The notes: a model not told the origin generated them from the letters alone. Shown: positions 27,423 to 36,455, counted from the first letter of the stretch. The stretch is DNA of 48,585 nt from Candidatus Zixiibacteriota bacterium (GCA_024276275.1 JAJRXM010000041.1:1-48585), one strand, 5' to 3'. Translations and numbers: made by a program.

Positions 27423-30101
27423 TTATACTTTTGCTGCCTGTTTTTTCTTAAAAGTAAAGAGTCTTCTGATATCATCAGAAACAACATATAGTGTCGGAAC
27501 CAATGCCAAAGTTATCGGCGTGGCAAACAGAAGTCCGTATCCGAGTGCCATTGCCATAGGACCGATGTATGGGTCAGACCCGCCGATACCGTAAGCAAGC
27601 GGAAGCATCCCCACAACAGTTGTTAATGTCGTAAGAATTACAGCACGCAGTCTATTGGTGGTACCGTCAGCAACTATTGAAAGAATAGTATCATTCGGTC
27701 GTTGTTCTTTTAATCTGTTTATATGTACAACTAAAACTAACGAATCATTTACAATAACTCCAAGCAGACCGATAACACCTAGCATAGCAATAAACCCTAA
27801 CGGTTCGTTATGCAGAGCAAAGGCAATTATAACACCTACAATTCCAAACGGAATAGAAGATATTACTAACAGCGGCTGGGTGATAGAATTAAAGAGAATA
27901 ATCAATAAGTAGAGTATTCCGATAATTGCCAAACCAAAGGCATAGAATAAAGAGTTCATTGATTTTTCAGTTTCTTCGGCTTCACCTCCGATAAACAATC
28001 TGGCACCGTGCCAATCTTTGCCGACATTAAAATGTTCAGCTACATCTGCTGTTGCTTGCATTGATGTAATGCCGTCTTTTTCAAGATCTGCTGTAATAGT
28101 AACTGCCCGTTCTTCATCAAAATGGAAGAAGTTAGAAGGTCCCGGTTGAGTTTCGAGAGTAGCAACATCTTTGAGAGGTATTAATCTGCCTCGGTTATTC
28201 GGAATCAAAAAGTCCTTCAGCATCTCAGGCTCTTTTCTTACTTCTTCTAAGAAAAGTACTCTGAAGTCGACATCTTCATCACCGTATCTAACCGAAGTAA
28301 CAACCTCTCCGTCGTAGGCAATTCTGACATTTTGAGCAATATCGGCAACTGTGAGTCCTAAGCGGGCAAGTTTGTTATAGTCGATATTGATATTTACCTG
28401 TTCTTTACCGGTGCGGTCGTTGCGGACAATATCTTTCACATCCGGCATAGTCCCTAAATATGTTACAATCGAGTCAACAAGTTTTTCTCTCAGGGTATCA
28501 TCGGAAGTTACAACTCTTAGAGTAATCGGTTTTCCAACCGGTGGACCTCCACTTTCGATTGAATAGTTAATAACATCAAACCCTTCAATTTGATTAGTTT
28601 TCTCTCTCATACTTTCGACTATTTCATCAGCCATACGGTCACGATTTGTGTACGGAGTTAAATCAACCGAGATAAACGCCCAGTTTTCATTTTCCCCCGG
28701 TGGAAATCCGCTAACCGGATACGGTTCCTGACTCCCGATACGAGTAACAAAAGATGCGAGTTCTGCAGGCGGAAGTTTTTCCACTATCTTTTCCACTTCT
28801 TTAACTTTTTCCGATGTTGCCTGTAAAGATGCTCCTGTCGGTAGTTCCATTAAGATAAAAAACTTTTCAGCCATTGATGCGGGAAACAGTTCAAACTTCA
28901 CATGATGATAGGCATAATACATCGTTCCGACAAAGAGTGTAAGAGTTGCGATAATAAACAGATACCTTAATCTCAGAACTACGCTGATAAATCTATTAAA
29001 AGGTCCCTCTAAAGAACGGAACCAGCTTTTTTTTATTTTTTTCTTTTTGGTTCTTCCACTAATTAGATGAGCAGGTAAAGCTACAATAGATTCAAACAGA
29101 GATATAAACAAAGCTAAAGTAATAACTAGCGGGATAACAAAAATAAAAGAACCCATAATGCCTGTCATAATAAACATAGGAGCAAAAGCAAGAAAGGTTG
29201 TAAGGATAGTTGTAACAACAGGAGTAAACACTTCGTGCAGACCGTTAACAGCTGCCTCAAGCGGAGCTACACCGTTTTCCAGATGTCTCTGAATATTTTC
29301 GGCAATAATAATTCCGTCATCAACAATAATACCTATAATAATAATCATCGCCGCCATTGATATAGAATCCAGATAGACATCAAACATCGGCATTAAAAAT
29401 ATAGTTCCTAATAGAGTAATCGGAATTCCCATAGCAACCCAAAATGCTGATCGTAAATTAAGAAAAATAGCAAGCATGATTAAAACAAGTACAAGCCCGA
29501 TAAGCCCGTTTGTCTGGACAACATCAAAACGGTTTTGCACAATTCTTGAAAAATCGGATGAAAAGAGAATCTGTACATCATCAGGTAGATACTCAGCTTC
29601 TTCTGCTGCTAATTTTTTAATAGCTTTTACCATTCTTATAACATCAGCAGATTCTTTTTTAGTAACCTGAAAAGAAATTGCAGGAATACCGTTCATGCGG
29701 GATTGTATTCGTTCATCTTCATAGTCATCTTTTATAATAGCTAAATCTTTTACCTTAATAAGCGGACCGTCAAATGATGAGCGTACGATAACATCTCCGA
29801 CTTCCATCGGGTTTTCAAACTGCGCTAAAGTCATAAGATTTTTTTCAGATGTATAAGACTCAAAAGAACCGCCGGTAGCCCTGATATTTCTTTGCTGTAT
29901 AGCAGCAATAATCTCACGAAGTGGAATCTGGTATTTTTCAATTTTTGCCGGATCGACTTGCACTTCTATTTCTCTAGCCAGGTATCCAAAAGAACGTACT
30001 GCCGAAACACCCGAAAGAGCTTCAAGTTTTTTTTCAAATTGCTTGGCATATTTCCGCAATTCGGGATATGGAATATCCCCCGCCAAACCGACTTCGAGCA
30101 C
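27423..30101 (-). CDS. RND efflux transporter, C-terminal part (main body) of interrupted gene
   Basis: 892 codons of an AcrB/MdtB-type pump: porter domains, two blocks of membrane helices and the conserved helix-4 region MAAMIIIIGIIVDDGIIIAENI with the Asp pair. The second half repeats the fold (GFIAMLGVIGLLGVIVNDSLVLVVHINRL). The GTG at 30101 is probably not a true start: the frame continues upstream through a single TAA (30117-30119) into the N-terminal piece, and codons between the two (TGEFAVLEVGLAGD) fit the family. Joined, the protein would be 1,031 codons, normal for the family. The ion coupling and substrate cannot be told. Confidence 0.85.
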   Translation of the reverse strand: MLEVGLAGDIPYPELRKYAKQFEKKLEALSGVSAVRSFGYLAREIEVQVDPAKIEKYQIPLREIIAAIQQRNIRATGGSFESYTSEKNLMTLAQFENPMEVGDVIVRSSFDGPLIKVKDLAIIKDDYEDERIQSRMNGIPAISFQVTKKESADVIRMVKAIKKLAAEEAEYLPDDVQILFSSDFSRIVQNRFDVVQTNGLIGLVLVLIMLAIFLNLRSAFWVAMGIPITLLGTIFLMPMFDVYLDSISMAAMIIIIGIIVDDGIIIAENIQRHLENGVAPLEAAVNGLHEVFTPVVTTILTTFLAFAPMFIMTGIMGSFIFVIPLVITLALFISLFESIVALPAHLISGRTKKKKIKKSWFRSLEGPFNRFISVVLRLRYLFIIATLTLFVGTMYYAYHHVKFELFPASMAEKFFILMELPTGASLQATSEKVKEVEKIVEKLPPAELASFVTRIGSQEPYPVSGFPPGENENWAFISVDLTPYTNRDRMADEIVESMREKTNQIEGFDVINYSIESGGPPVGKPITLRVVTSDDTLREKLVDSIVTYLGTMPDVKDIVRNDRTGKEQVNINIDYNKLARLGLTVADIAQNVRIAYDGEVVTSVRYGDEDVDFRVLFLEEVRKEPEMLKDFLIPNNRGRLIPLKDVATLETQPGPSNFFHFDEERAVTITADLEKDGITSMQATADVAEHFNVGKDWHGARLFIGGEAEETEKSMNSLFYAFGLAIIGILYLLIILFNSITQPLLVISSIPFGIVGVIIAFALHNEPLGFIAMLGVIGLLGVIVNDSLVLVVHINRLKEQRPNDTILSIVADGTTNRLRAVILTTLTTVVGMLPLAYGIGGSDPYIGPMAMALGYGLLFATPITLALVPTLYVVSDDIRRLFTFKKKQAAKV

Positions 30102-30116
30102 CGCAAATTCACCCGT

Positions 30117-30518
30117 TTAAACTTCCATAATATGAGGTGACTCGGATACTTCAACAGGAAAATCGGAAATACGACCGACAGCCTCGCGAACATCGTTCAT
30201 TATGTCATCATGGTCAGAAGAGTTAGGATCTAAAACAATAGTAACAACAGAAATGTTTTCCATAGAAACAGAGAATACTTTTTCTATATTTGAAACAGTT
30301 TTAATTTCATCTTCAATTTTATTGGTAACATTAAGTTCTACATCTTCAGGTGATGCTCCCGTAAAACGAGTTGTAATAACAGCAATGCCATAACTTAAAT
30401 TTGGAAAAATATCTCTTCTGATTTCCATATAGGTAAACAACCCGGCAACAACTGTCATTATTGTTATAAGGTATGCCAGCAAATGATTTCCGGCAAAAAA
30501 TTTAATTATTTTTCTCAT
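30117..30518 (-). CDS. RND efflux transporter, N-terminal part of interrupted gene
   Basis: 133 codons containing the first membrane helix and the start of the porter domain (MRKIIKFFAGNHLLAYLITIMTVVAGLFTYMEIRRDIFPNLSYG ... ASPEDVELNVTNKIEDEI ... VREAVGRISDFP). ATG with GGGAG nine bases upstream. It ends ...SPHIMEV-TAA, and family members continue here without a break, so the stop is premature: CAA to TAA would explain it. It is 18 bases downstream of the TolC-like gene. Confidence 0.85.
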   Translation of the reverse strand: MRKIIKFFAGNHLLAYLITIMTVVAGLFTYMEIRRDIFPNLSYGIAVITTRFTGASPEDVELNVTNKIEDEIKTVSNIEKVFSVSMENISVVTIVLDPNSSDHDDIMNDVREAVGRISDFPVEVSESPHIMEV

Positions 30519-30536
30519 ATCAGTAATCTCCCCTTT

Positions 30537-30938
30537 CTACATTGAGATCAGTTGATCGGTTAAAGAATAGTATTGAATAAGCAGTTTTTGATATAAAACA
30601 GCATTAGCGGCATAGGATAACTTAGCAGCCTGTTCTTCATCACGACTTAAAATTACAAATGTCAGTTGTCCTCTGCCGTTATCATACAGCTTTGATTCTT
30701 CAATTGTTTTCTGTACTGATGTATTTATCTGCTGTATGTTTTTTTTAAGAATCTCATCAAACAAGTTTAGTTGTGTTATAACTTTGGAGAGATTTGAGCT
30801 TAAATTACGTTTTAGATTATCAAGTTGATTTTTAAGATTTTTAACTTTCAAATTTGTTTGTTTTATTTTTGACTCAGAACTCCTTTTGCCTAGTGGAATT
30901 TCAAACTGCAGTCCAATACTGTAATTAGGCTTATCCAA
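30537..30938 (-). CDS. TolC-like outer-membrane channel, C-terminal part of interrupted gene
   Basis: 133 codons from an apparent TTG, but the same frame continues upstream two codons to a TAA (30945-30947) and then the N-terminal piece. It contains the second long coiled-coil arm (SKIKQTNLKVKNLKNQLDNLKRN...) and the beta-barrel strand YSIGLQFEIPLG that TolC-family proteins have at this place. The frame ends TAG at 30537. Confidence 0.8.
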   Translation of the reverse strand: MDKPNYSIGLQFEIPLGKRSSESKIKQTNLKVKNLKNQLDNLKRNLSSNLSKVITQLNLFDEILKKNIQQINTSVQKTIEESKLYDNGRGQLTFVILSRDEEQAAKLSYAANAVLYQKLLIQYYSLTDQLISM

Positions 30939-30944
30939 GACAAT

Positions 30945-31955
30945 TTAATTCAGATAACCTTCTTCACCGTTTAATAGCCCAAGTTGAGTTACTAAATTTA
31001 AAGAGCTTTTATGTTCTTCTGTATACCCTTTCCGAAGATACTGCAATTGTTCGACCTGAGCTCTAATAGTAGATAGTATTCGGGAATGTTCAAGTAGCGA
31101 ATCATTTATCGACTTAAAATCAAGGGCTTCTTTTTTTCCATATAAATCAAACAACGGTTCTGCTTTGTTTAAACTTTTGTTTGAAATAATTTCTGAAAGC
31201 TCCGCTAAAGTTGATTTAATTTCTGATTCAATCAACAATAGGTTCTGTTCTGCTATAGTAACCGCATTTTCAGAACGGATAACATCAACATTATCAATAA
31301 GGTTTGCATCTCTCTTTCTGATATTGTTTTGGAGAAGTTCTTTACTGATTTCTATACGTTCTTCAATAATTTTTTTCTGTTCCAGCAGATAAACCCAATC
31401 AAGATACCGTAATGCGTAAACGGTTATAAAATTTTCCTGCTCTTCAGTTGATACCGTTTCTGTAATATCTATACCAAAGTTTTTAAGTTCATATTGTAAG
31501 CGATTCAGGAATCCGTTTTTGTTTTTTAATAACGGCATTGTATATGAAACAGTTAAAGCGTTTTCATAAAATGTAGAGGGTATCCCATAAATAGGATTTA
31601 TAGTCATGTCCGCACGAGTCGATTGAAAACCCGCCTGAAGAAAACTTCCATTTTTCCAAAAAACTCTCTCGACAGAACCTGAAAACTGGAATGCATCTGT
31701 TTTTTCTGGACCTGCAATTGCTAATGACGGTTCGTCGTGTGAATAAAAAGCTGATGATTTCAATAACCAATCTTCGGCGGTTTGTAAATCTTTTTGATTT
31801 TCTCTGATAATTGCTTTTTCGATACTTCCCTGTTCAAATATCGGATGACTTTTAAGTAACTGTAAGAATTTGTGCATTGTTACAGTTTCAGCACTAATTG
31901 TTCCACTCATGAATACTATCAGAGCTATTACGAGTAATCTAATTTTTGAATTCAA
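30945..31955 (-). CDS. TolC-like outer-membrane channel, N-terminal part of interrupted gene
   Basis: The best start is TTG at 31955, since AAGGAGG sits eight bases upstream of it and it begins a signal peptide (MNSKIRLLVIALIVFMSGTISA); an ATG at 31976 is also in frame. The body shows the first TolC repeat with long amphipathic helices (NFITVYALRYLDWVYLLEQKKIIEERIEIS ...). It stops at TAA in the middle of the fold; the joined gene (30537-31955) would be ~473 codons, a normal length. The start overlaps the tetR end. Confidence 0.8.
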   Translation of the reverse strand: MNSKIRLLVIALIVFMSGTISAETVTMHKFLQLLKSHPIFEQGSIEKAIIRENQKDLQTAEDWLLKSSAFYSHDEPSLAIAGPEKTDAFQFSGSVERVFWKNGSFLQAGFQSTRADMTINPIYGIPSTFYENALTVSYTMPLLKNKNGFLNRLQYELKNFGIDITETVSTEEQENFITVYALRYLDWVYLLEQKKIIEERIEISKELLQNNIRKRDANLIDNVDVIRSENAVTIAEQNLLLIESEIKSTLAELSEIISNKSLNKAEPLFDLYGKKEALDFKSINDSLLEHSRILSTIRAQVEQLQYLRKGYTEEHKSSLNLVTQLGLLNGEEGYLN

Positions 31956-32556
31956 AGAGATACCCTCCTTTGCCATCGGCAGTCATTGTAGGACAATTAT
32001 CAGGATGTAAAGCATCATGAATTACAGCAGCACCTACATCGTAGATTAATTTAACAATATCATCAATATTGCAATGCTTGAGATGATCAACACAGATTAA
32101 AGCACCTAAGCCATGAATAAAAATTGCCATTTTTGTAAGTATTCCCTCACACTCTTCATCTGATAGTTCTGATAGATACGGTTCTTTTGCTAAATCTTTA
32201 CCGAGTTCGTTGTCAAAATCAATTAGAAGCTGCGAATAATCATTTTGTTCCATAAACAGCGAACGGTAAAGCATTTTATGTTCTGTAGCAAAAGTTGTGA
32301 TACCAACACCGACATTTAAGAAATTAATATTGGTATATTTTCGTCTTGCATATTCAAGAACCAAGTCGATTGTTTTTTCTACAACTTCTTTTTCCAGTAA
32401 GTCAATCGATGCATAACTGCTGTATACCGGAGCAGTCGATGACCCAAGCTTAGCGGCAACATTTCGTGCTGTAAGCTGCTTTAATCCTTTCTTTTCAACT
32501 AAAGAAAAGGCAGCCTGCAAAACATCATCTTTTGTAAATGTAGTTTTTGGTGGCAA
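31939..32556 (-). CDS. TetR-family transcriptional regulator
   Basis: 205 residues from TTG at 32556, with AGAGG seven bases upstream. The N-terminal helix-turn-helix is typical: FTKDDVLQAAFSLVEKKGLKQLTARNVAAKLGSSTAPVYSSYASIDLLEKEVV. The C-terminal part is the variable ligand pocket (GILTKMAIFIHGLGALICVD). It is the first gene of the efflux operon and presumably represses it. It also overlaps the start of the tolC-like gene, so repressor and pump are made from one transcript. Confidence 0.92.
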   Translation of the reverse strand: MPPKTTFTKDDVLQAAFSLVEKKGLKQLTARNVAAKLGSSTAPVYSSYASIDLLEKEVVEKTIDLVLEYARRKYTNINFLNVGVGITTFATEHKMLYRSLFMEQNDYSQLLIDFDNELGKDLAKEPYLSELSDEECEGILTKMAIFIHGLGALICVDHLKHCNIDDIVKLIYDVGAAVIHDALHPDNCPTMTADGKGGYLFEFKN

Positions 32557-32613
32557 AATTTACCTCTTTTCTGATATTAAATCAATTTTATATTACGCCT
32601 GTTATATTACATG

Positions 32614-32625
32614 CGTTACATAACG
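32614..32625. promoter_or_regulatory. Candidate TetR operator
   Basis: CGTTA-CA-TAACG is a perfect short inverted repeat about 60 bases upstream of the tetR start, inside a wider TTAC...GTAA frame (32607-32628). The position suits autorepression, but the evidence is only this symmetry. The remaining 32557-32787 gap shows nothing else. Confidence 0.3.
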
Positions 32626-32787
32626 TAAGATATATAATAAAGTTTCGTTTTATTCAAGAATTATTTTATCTTTTTCATAAATAACTTATAACTTGTTGTA
32701 GGGTATTAAAATACGATAACGCTAAGAGACTAATATTTAGAATAATTTGGAGGGAAAATAGGAAACTGAGAAATTAATTGCTGATAT

Positions 32788-32919
32788 TTACATTAAACTT
32801 GATCTCATATTCATGTCGAGATGCATAATCCAAAGAGAAATAAACGAGAATAAAACCATCGCAAACAAGAGTGGTAATTGTGCCACAAAAGATTTTGCCC
32901 CTTTGCCAAACATCTGCTC
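32788..32919 (-). pseudogene. C-terminal tail of the NosR-like Fe-S protein beyond an in-frame stop
   Basis: The 32920-34335 frame continues after TGA (32920-32922) for 43 codons to TAA at 32788. The tail (EQMFGKGAKSFVAQLPLLFAMVLFSFISLWIM ... MNMRSS) is a membrane helix with the ending I expect for this family. The TGA would be CGA with one C-to-T change. Confidence 0.6.
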
Positions 32920-34335
32920 TCAAGCTTTGGCGGCAATTTTAATTCCGATGATATGTCCGATAACAACAAATATTACCTGCAAAATCCAAACAGTTGTATC
33001 CCCCAATAACATAGGATATGTTTGGCCTACTGTTCCAAATAGGTTCCAGCCGAAACCAAAAGGGTCTGATAGTAATGGAAGCACCATCTGGCCCTCCATG
33101 GCAACATGCATACCGTTATGTGCTAAGTGATAGAATAAAGCGATTGGAATTAAACTATATGAGAACCGAACAAAAATTTCTTTAGTAGTTATTTCATTAT
33201 GAGCAATTTTATGAGAGAGAAAACAAAGAAAGATATAGAGTAAAAAAGGTACTAATAGTATTCCTGCCATCCCGACTGAAAAAGAAAACAATGACCCAAG
33301 ACCAAAGAATGTATTCAAAGTAGAAATAATTGAGACACCACCGCTTGTTAAGTCCTCCCATACCGGAGTCATCGACAATCCATGAAATGATGTCAGCGAT
33401 AAGAGTATAACAGCCAATACTGCTTCATCTAAGCGTGGTTTTCTATAATCTAGAATATCTGAAGCAAACGGTCTTATATTGAGAGCGACATTATCTTTTG
33501 GACAGGATTTAAAACATTCGGTACACATGATACAATAAGTATTTTCATTTAGACCGGTAAGGTTTAAACCGGTCGGGCAGGCATAACCGTTGTCGTTTCC
33601 GTTGTAGCAGTCTTTTGATTTACAGCTCAAACATACATCATGGCTCTTGGCACGAATTTCTATCGGTGCGACGTTGGCATACAAGCCTGAAATTCTGCCG
33701 ACTAAACATCCGTAACGGCAAAATGATTTTTTTTCAAAGATAAAGATCGGAAACACAACCAACAAAGTCATTGCTATACCCATAATAGCAGTAGCAAAAG
33801 GGTCAGAGGTTACTTTGTAGCCGAGTTCTAACCAAGTAAGAATTATAAAAAGTCCGATTGCCAAGGTAATATTCCGAGCATATTTCGGCCATTTGAGATT
33901 TAATGAAATAGGGTCTTTGTTCACATTCCAAAACCGTAAACGGCTGACTAACGATGCAATGAAATCCCATGGACAGACAAAACACCATATTTTTCCAAGA
34001 AAGAGAATAGCAAAAATTAACCCGCCCCACCAGATAGTCCAGGTTAAAGCAGGAGCAATGTTTATGAGTTGATTGCCAAAGAGTCCTGCATATAGAATTA
34101 TGACAAAGAGAAGAAAAAGCGGTAATTGAAATGCAAACTGTACCCACCTTTTTTTGATTAACCACTCGATAAATCTGATTTTTGTTAAATCAAATCGGGA
34201 TGTTATTCTTCTGTCGTTTTTTTTAAAGTATAAAAGAAAAGATACAAGCAAGGTGAGACCGATACCGGTAAAGAACATCCAGTCCGGATTTCCGGGCATC
34301 ATGTGTATACCGTCTTTTACTTCGCAACAATCCAT
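32920..34335 (-). CDS. NosR/NapH-type polyferredoxin membrane protein
   Basis: 471 codons before the TGA. At least ten membrane segments, two CxxxCP-type motifs (WCFVCPWDFIASLVSRLRFW and FCRYGCLVGRISGLY) and a ferredoxin domain (CLSCKSKDCYNGNDNGYACPTG, CIMCTECFKSCPKDNVAL). NosR/NapH/CcoG-like proteins pass electrons through the membrane or service metal centres of periplasmic reductases. It is the last gene of the nap-like operon, nine bases after the exported unknown protein. There is no N-terminal FMN domain, so it is not a full NosR. The true C-terminus probably lies beyond the internal TGA. Confidence 0.82.
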   Translation of the reverse strand: MDCCEVKDGIHMMPGNPDWMFFTGIGLTLLVSFLLYFKKNDRRITSRFDLTKIRFIEWLIKKRWVQFAFQLPLFLLFVIILYAGLFGNQLINIAPALTWTIWWGGLIFAILFLGKIWCFVCPWDFIASLVSRLRFWNVNKDPISLNLKWPKYARNITLAIGLFIILTWLELGYKVTSDPFATAIMGIAMTLLVVFPIFIFEKKSFCRYGCLVGRISGLYANVAPIEIRAKSHDVCLSCKSKDCYNGNDNGYACPTGLNLTGLNENTYCIMCTECFKSCPKDNVALNIRPFASDILDYRKPRLDEAVLAVILLSLTSFHGLSMTPVWEDLTSGGVSIISTLNTFFGLGSLFSFSVGMAGILLVPFLLYIFLCFLSHKIAHNEITTKEIFVRFSYSLIPIALFYHLAHNGMHVAMEGQMVLPLLSDPFGFGWNLFGTVGQTYPMLLGDTTVWILQVIFVVIGHIIGIKIAAKA

Positions 34336-34344
34336 TTGAATAAT

Positions 34345-34890
34345 TTACTTTCGTCTTCTTTTTTGTTTCTTTCGAATAACACCGACAACAGCAGCAAAAA
34401 CAATAATACTTGCAACAGAGACAAGAAGATACAGCCAAACATTACTCCTGTTACCAACTTTTAAATCAAATAGGATATTATGTTTTTTTACTGAGTCAGC
34501 AAATGTTACCCGTACAAAATAATCACCGTCATCTTCATACACCCACCCAACTTTATAAATATTAGTCTGGTTTCTATAAGCTGTAAAAGGATGAGAATTA
34601 TTAGGGTCTTCATGTTTCCCAAACACCAAAAACTCAACCGGGTCGGTATAAGGTAAGTCATTAATGGTGTCACGCACATATACGGCTAAATCAAAAGCTG
34701 TATTACCGGGGATTTTATAATAAGTAAACGTAACTTCATAATGAGAGGTATTTTGAATAAATTCGTAGACAGGAGTTTCCGGATAATTATCACGATAACT
34801 ATAATGAGGTATACCTCGAATATGATGACTTTCGACAATCGATGCAAATAGCAAGAGCAGTATAAGTATCAAAAGAGTATTTTTTTTCAT
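34345..34890 (-). CDS. Exported protein of unknown function in the nap-like operon
   Basis: About 181 residues from the ATG at 34890, which follows the napH-like stop directly (TGAAATG) with AAGGT upstream; an in-frame ATG at 34914 would add eight residues that spoil the leader. Residues 1-20 are a signal peptide, then SHHIRGIPHYSY, a His/Tyr-rich start of the mature chain that could bind metal or haem. A beta-sandwich-like domain follows (YEVTFTYYKIPGNTAFDLAVYVRDT ... KVGWVYEDDGDYFVRVTF), then one membrane helix and a basic tail (KKQKRRRK). The layout recalls FixH/YtkA-type periplasmic beta domains, but I do not recognise the family. Operon position suggests a role in assembly or electron flow. 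Confidence 0.7.
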   Translation of the reverse strand: MKKNTLLILILLLLFASIVESHHIRGIPHYSYRDNYPETPVYEFIQNTSHYEVTFTYYKIPGNTAFDLAVYVRDTINDLPYTDPVEFLVFGKHEDPNNSHPFTAYRNQTNIYKVGWVYEDDGDYFVRVTFADSVKKHNILFDLKVGNRSNVWLYLLVSVASIIVFAAVVGVIRKKQKRRRK

Positions 34891-34891
34891 T

Positions 34892-35786
34892 TCAGACCTT
34901 AAACCTAATGACATTTTTTAATGCGTTTCTATTATTATTTTTACAAGCATCAATACACAAAGAACAATTATCACACTCGGGCGGGAATTGACCTTCCGAC
35001 GGATTTAATCCGTACGGACATGCCGGGTTGCAGACTCCACATAAGTCACATTTTGATTCGATTCTTTCGATTCTCCAAATCCGCCATCGTCCTAACAAAG
35101 AGAATAATGCACCACCGGGGCATAAACGTCTACAGAAAAGATGTGGTGAAAAGATAATTTCCCCCAGCCATAAAAAAATGATAAAAATCAAGCCGGAAGT
35201 AATAACCCCAGAAAGTATTAAATGATATATCGCTTCAGTAAAGATTCTGGGAGGATAAATGAGTGTTGTTATCGGGACAGAAATTATTCCCCCCAAGATG
35301 AGCGAAACAATGAGATAAAACAGAGGTGTTTTAACAGGTAAATCAAAATGAAAATACTCGAGACCGAATTTATTGAGAAAAGTTCGTAAACTATTCCCCA
35401 GTTCCGCAAAAAAGGAATAAGGGCAAATCCACGAACAGAAAAATCTTCCGAATAAAAGAATCAAACCGAGAGGGATTAAAATTGATAAAAATAATGTGAG
35501 ATTAAATTCTAATGCTGTAGCAGTTGAGACAACAAATGCCAAAGGGTCAGAAACAGATAACGCGTAAAAGCGAAAACTCCAAAGACCTCCTTCAAAATCA
35601 CCAAGAAAGAGCATCGGTTTATTATCATCTCCGAAAGCATAATCATACATTGTAAGAATAGTTGAATTTTCTATTTCTATTTCAGCACCTATTTGACCTG
35701 CTTTTTTTTTCATATAAGTTGTAGTAAACAAGTGCCACCATTAAAAACAGAACAAGACAACGAGTGAAAATTCTATACTTTTTCAT
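34892..35786 (-). CDS. napH: NapH-like membrane Fe-S protein, frameshifted near its start
   Basis: The C-terminal 270 codons (34892-35701) are continuous: four membrane segments, two cysteine motifs facing the membrane (FFCSWICPYSFFAELG, FCRRLCPGGALFSLLGRW) and a two-cluster ferredoxin (CDLCGVCNPACPYGLNP, CDNCSLCIDACKNNNRN). The natural start is ATG 35786 inside the end of the napG-like gene; it gives MKKYRIFTRCLVLFLMVALV YYNLYE, the expected first helix, but that frame enters a run of nine As (35702-35710) that must be eight to continue. NapH hands quinol electrons to NapG in known nitrate systems. The upstream TTG start in the other frame is artificial. Confidence 0.75.
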
Positions 35787-36384
35787 TCGTCACCTCTGAG
35801 ATTTCTTCAGTATGTATTACACGAATTGCTTGCGGGTAATGTATACATGACTGCTCACACAGTCCGCATCCGACACATTTATCCGTAACAACAGGTTGTT
35901 CCCATGTATCCCCCCAAATAGCAATACCGGTATAAGGACATGCAAACACACAGACTCCACAAACAAAGCCGTTAAAAGAATTGCAAATATTTTTGTCAAC
36001 AACAGCTTTCCCGATTTTCACTTCTTTTAAAATTATATCGGAATCATCGGCTATAGGTACTAAAGCTCCACTTGGACAAGTATTGTTGCATTTCATACAT
36101 AGTATACATCCCTTTTCACGGGGAACAAAATGAGGCGTTCCCGACATAACCGGGTCAAGTGTATCAAAATATTTGATTGTTTCGTTCGGGCAAACCTGAC
36201 CGCAACGACGGCATCTGATACACTTTGATAAAAAATCTGATTCAGCAACTGCTCCCGGAGGTCTAAACGGTGCTGTCTTTCTTTTTGGTAACAACTTTGT
36301 AAAGCTATACCAGCTTCCACCCAAGAGAAGCGACACCGGCACCAAAGAAGCAAATAGCGATTTTATAAATTCTCTTTTATTCAT
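35773..36384 (-). CDS. napG: NapG-like periplasmic ferredoxin with four [4Fe-4S] clusters
   Basis: About 203 residues from ATG 36384; an in-frame GTG at 36408 lies within a hairpin and is unlikely. The leader MNKREFIKSLFASLVPVSLLLGG is Tat-like with Lys-Arg in place of Arg-Arg. Four cysteine sets follow: CIRCRRCGQVCP, CILCMKCNNTCP, CNSFNGFVCGVCVFACP and CVGCGLCEQSC. This is the NapG/MauM pattern. It overlaps the napH-like gene, as NapGH pairs do. In E. coli NapGH oxidises ubiquinol; here it sits after a terminator-like hairpin and may be made in lower amount than the NapA-like enzyme. Confidence 0.85.
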   Translation of the reverse strand: MNKREFIKSLFASLVPVSLLLGGSWYSFTKLLPKRKTAPFRPPGAVAESDFLSKCIRCRRCGQVCPNETIKYFDTLDPVMSGTPHFVPREKGCILCMKCNNTCPSGALVPIADDSDIILKEVKIGKAVVDKNICNSFNGFVCGVCVFACPYTGIAIWGDTWEQPVVTDKCVGCGLCEQSCIHYPQAIRVIHTEEISEVTNEKV

Positions 36385-36394
36385 TTTCACCAAA

Positions 36395-36429
36395 AAAGAA
36401 CTGTCCACCGTTGCGCCGGACAGTTCTTT
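36395..36429 (-). terminator. Hairpin plus T-run inside the operon, between the napA- and napG-like genes
   Basis: AAAGAACTGTCC, an 11-base loop, GGACAGTTCTTT: a perfect 12-bp stem followed on the minus strand by Ts. It is 27 bases after the NapA-like stop. It looks like an intrinsic terminator but the downstream genes are functionally linked, so partial read-through is likely. Confidence 0.75.
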
Positions 36430-36455
36430 ATATATTGTTTAAAAAAAGTTATCGT

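Noticed and set aside
8552-32922. Reassignment of TAA or TGA to a sense codon, to explain the internal stops
   Set aside because: TAA ends lepA, tilS, hpt, the channel gene and both sorting-domain genes at family-typical lengths, and TGA ends folP and the 1-600 gene with ATGA overlaps, so both are ordinary stops here.
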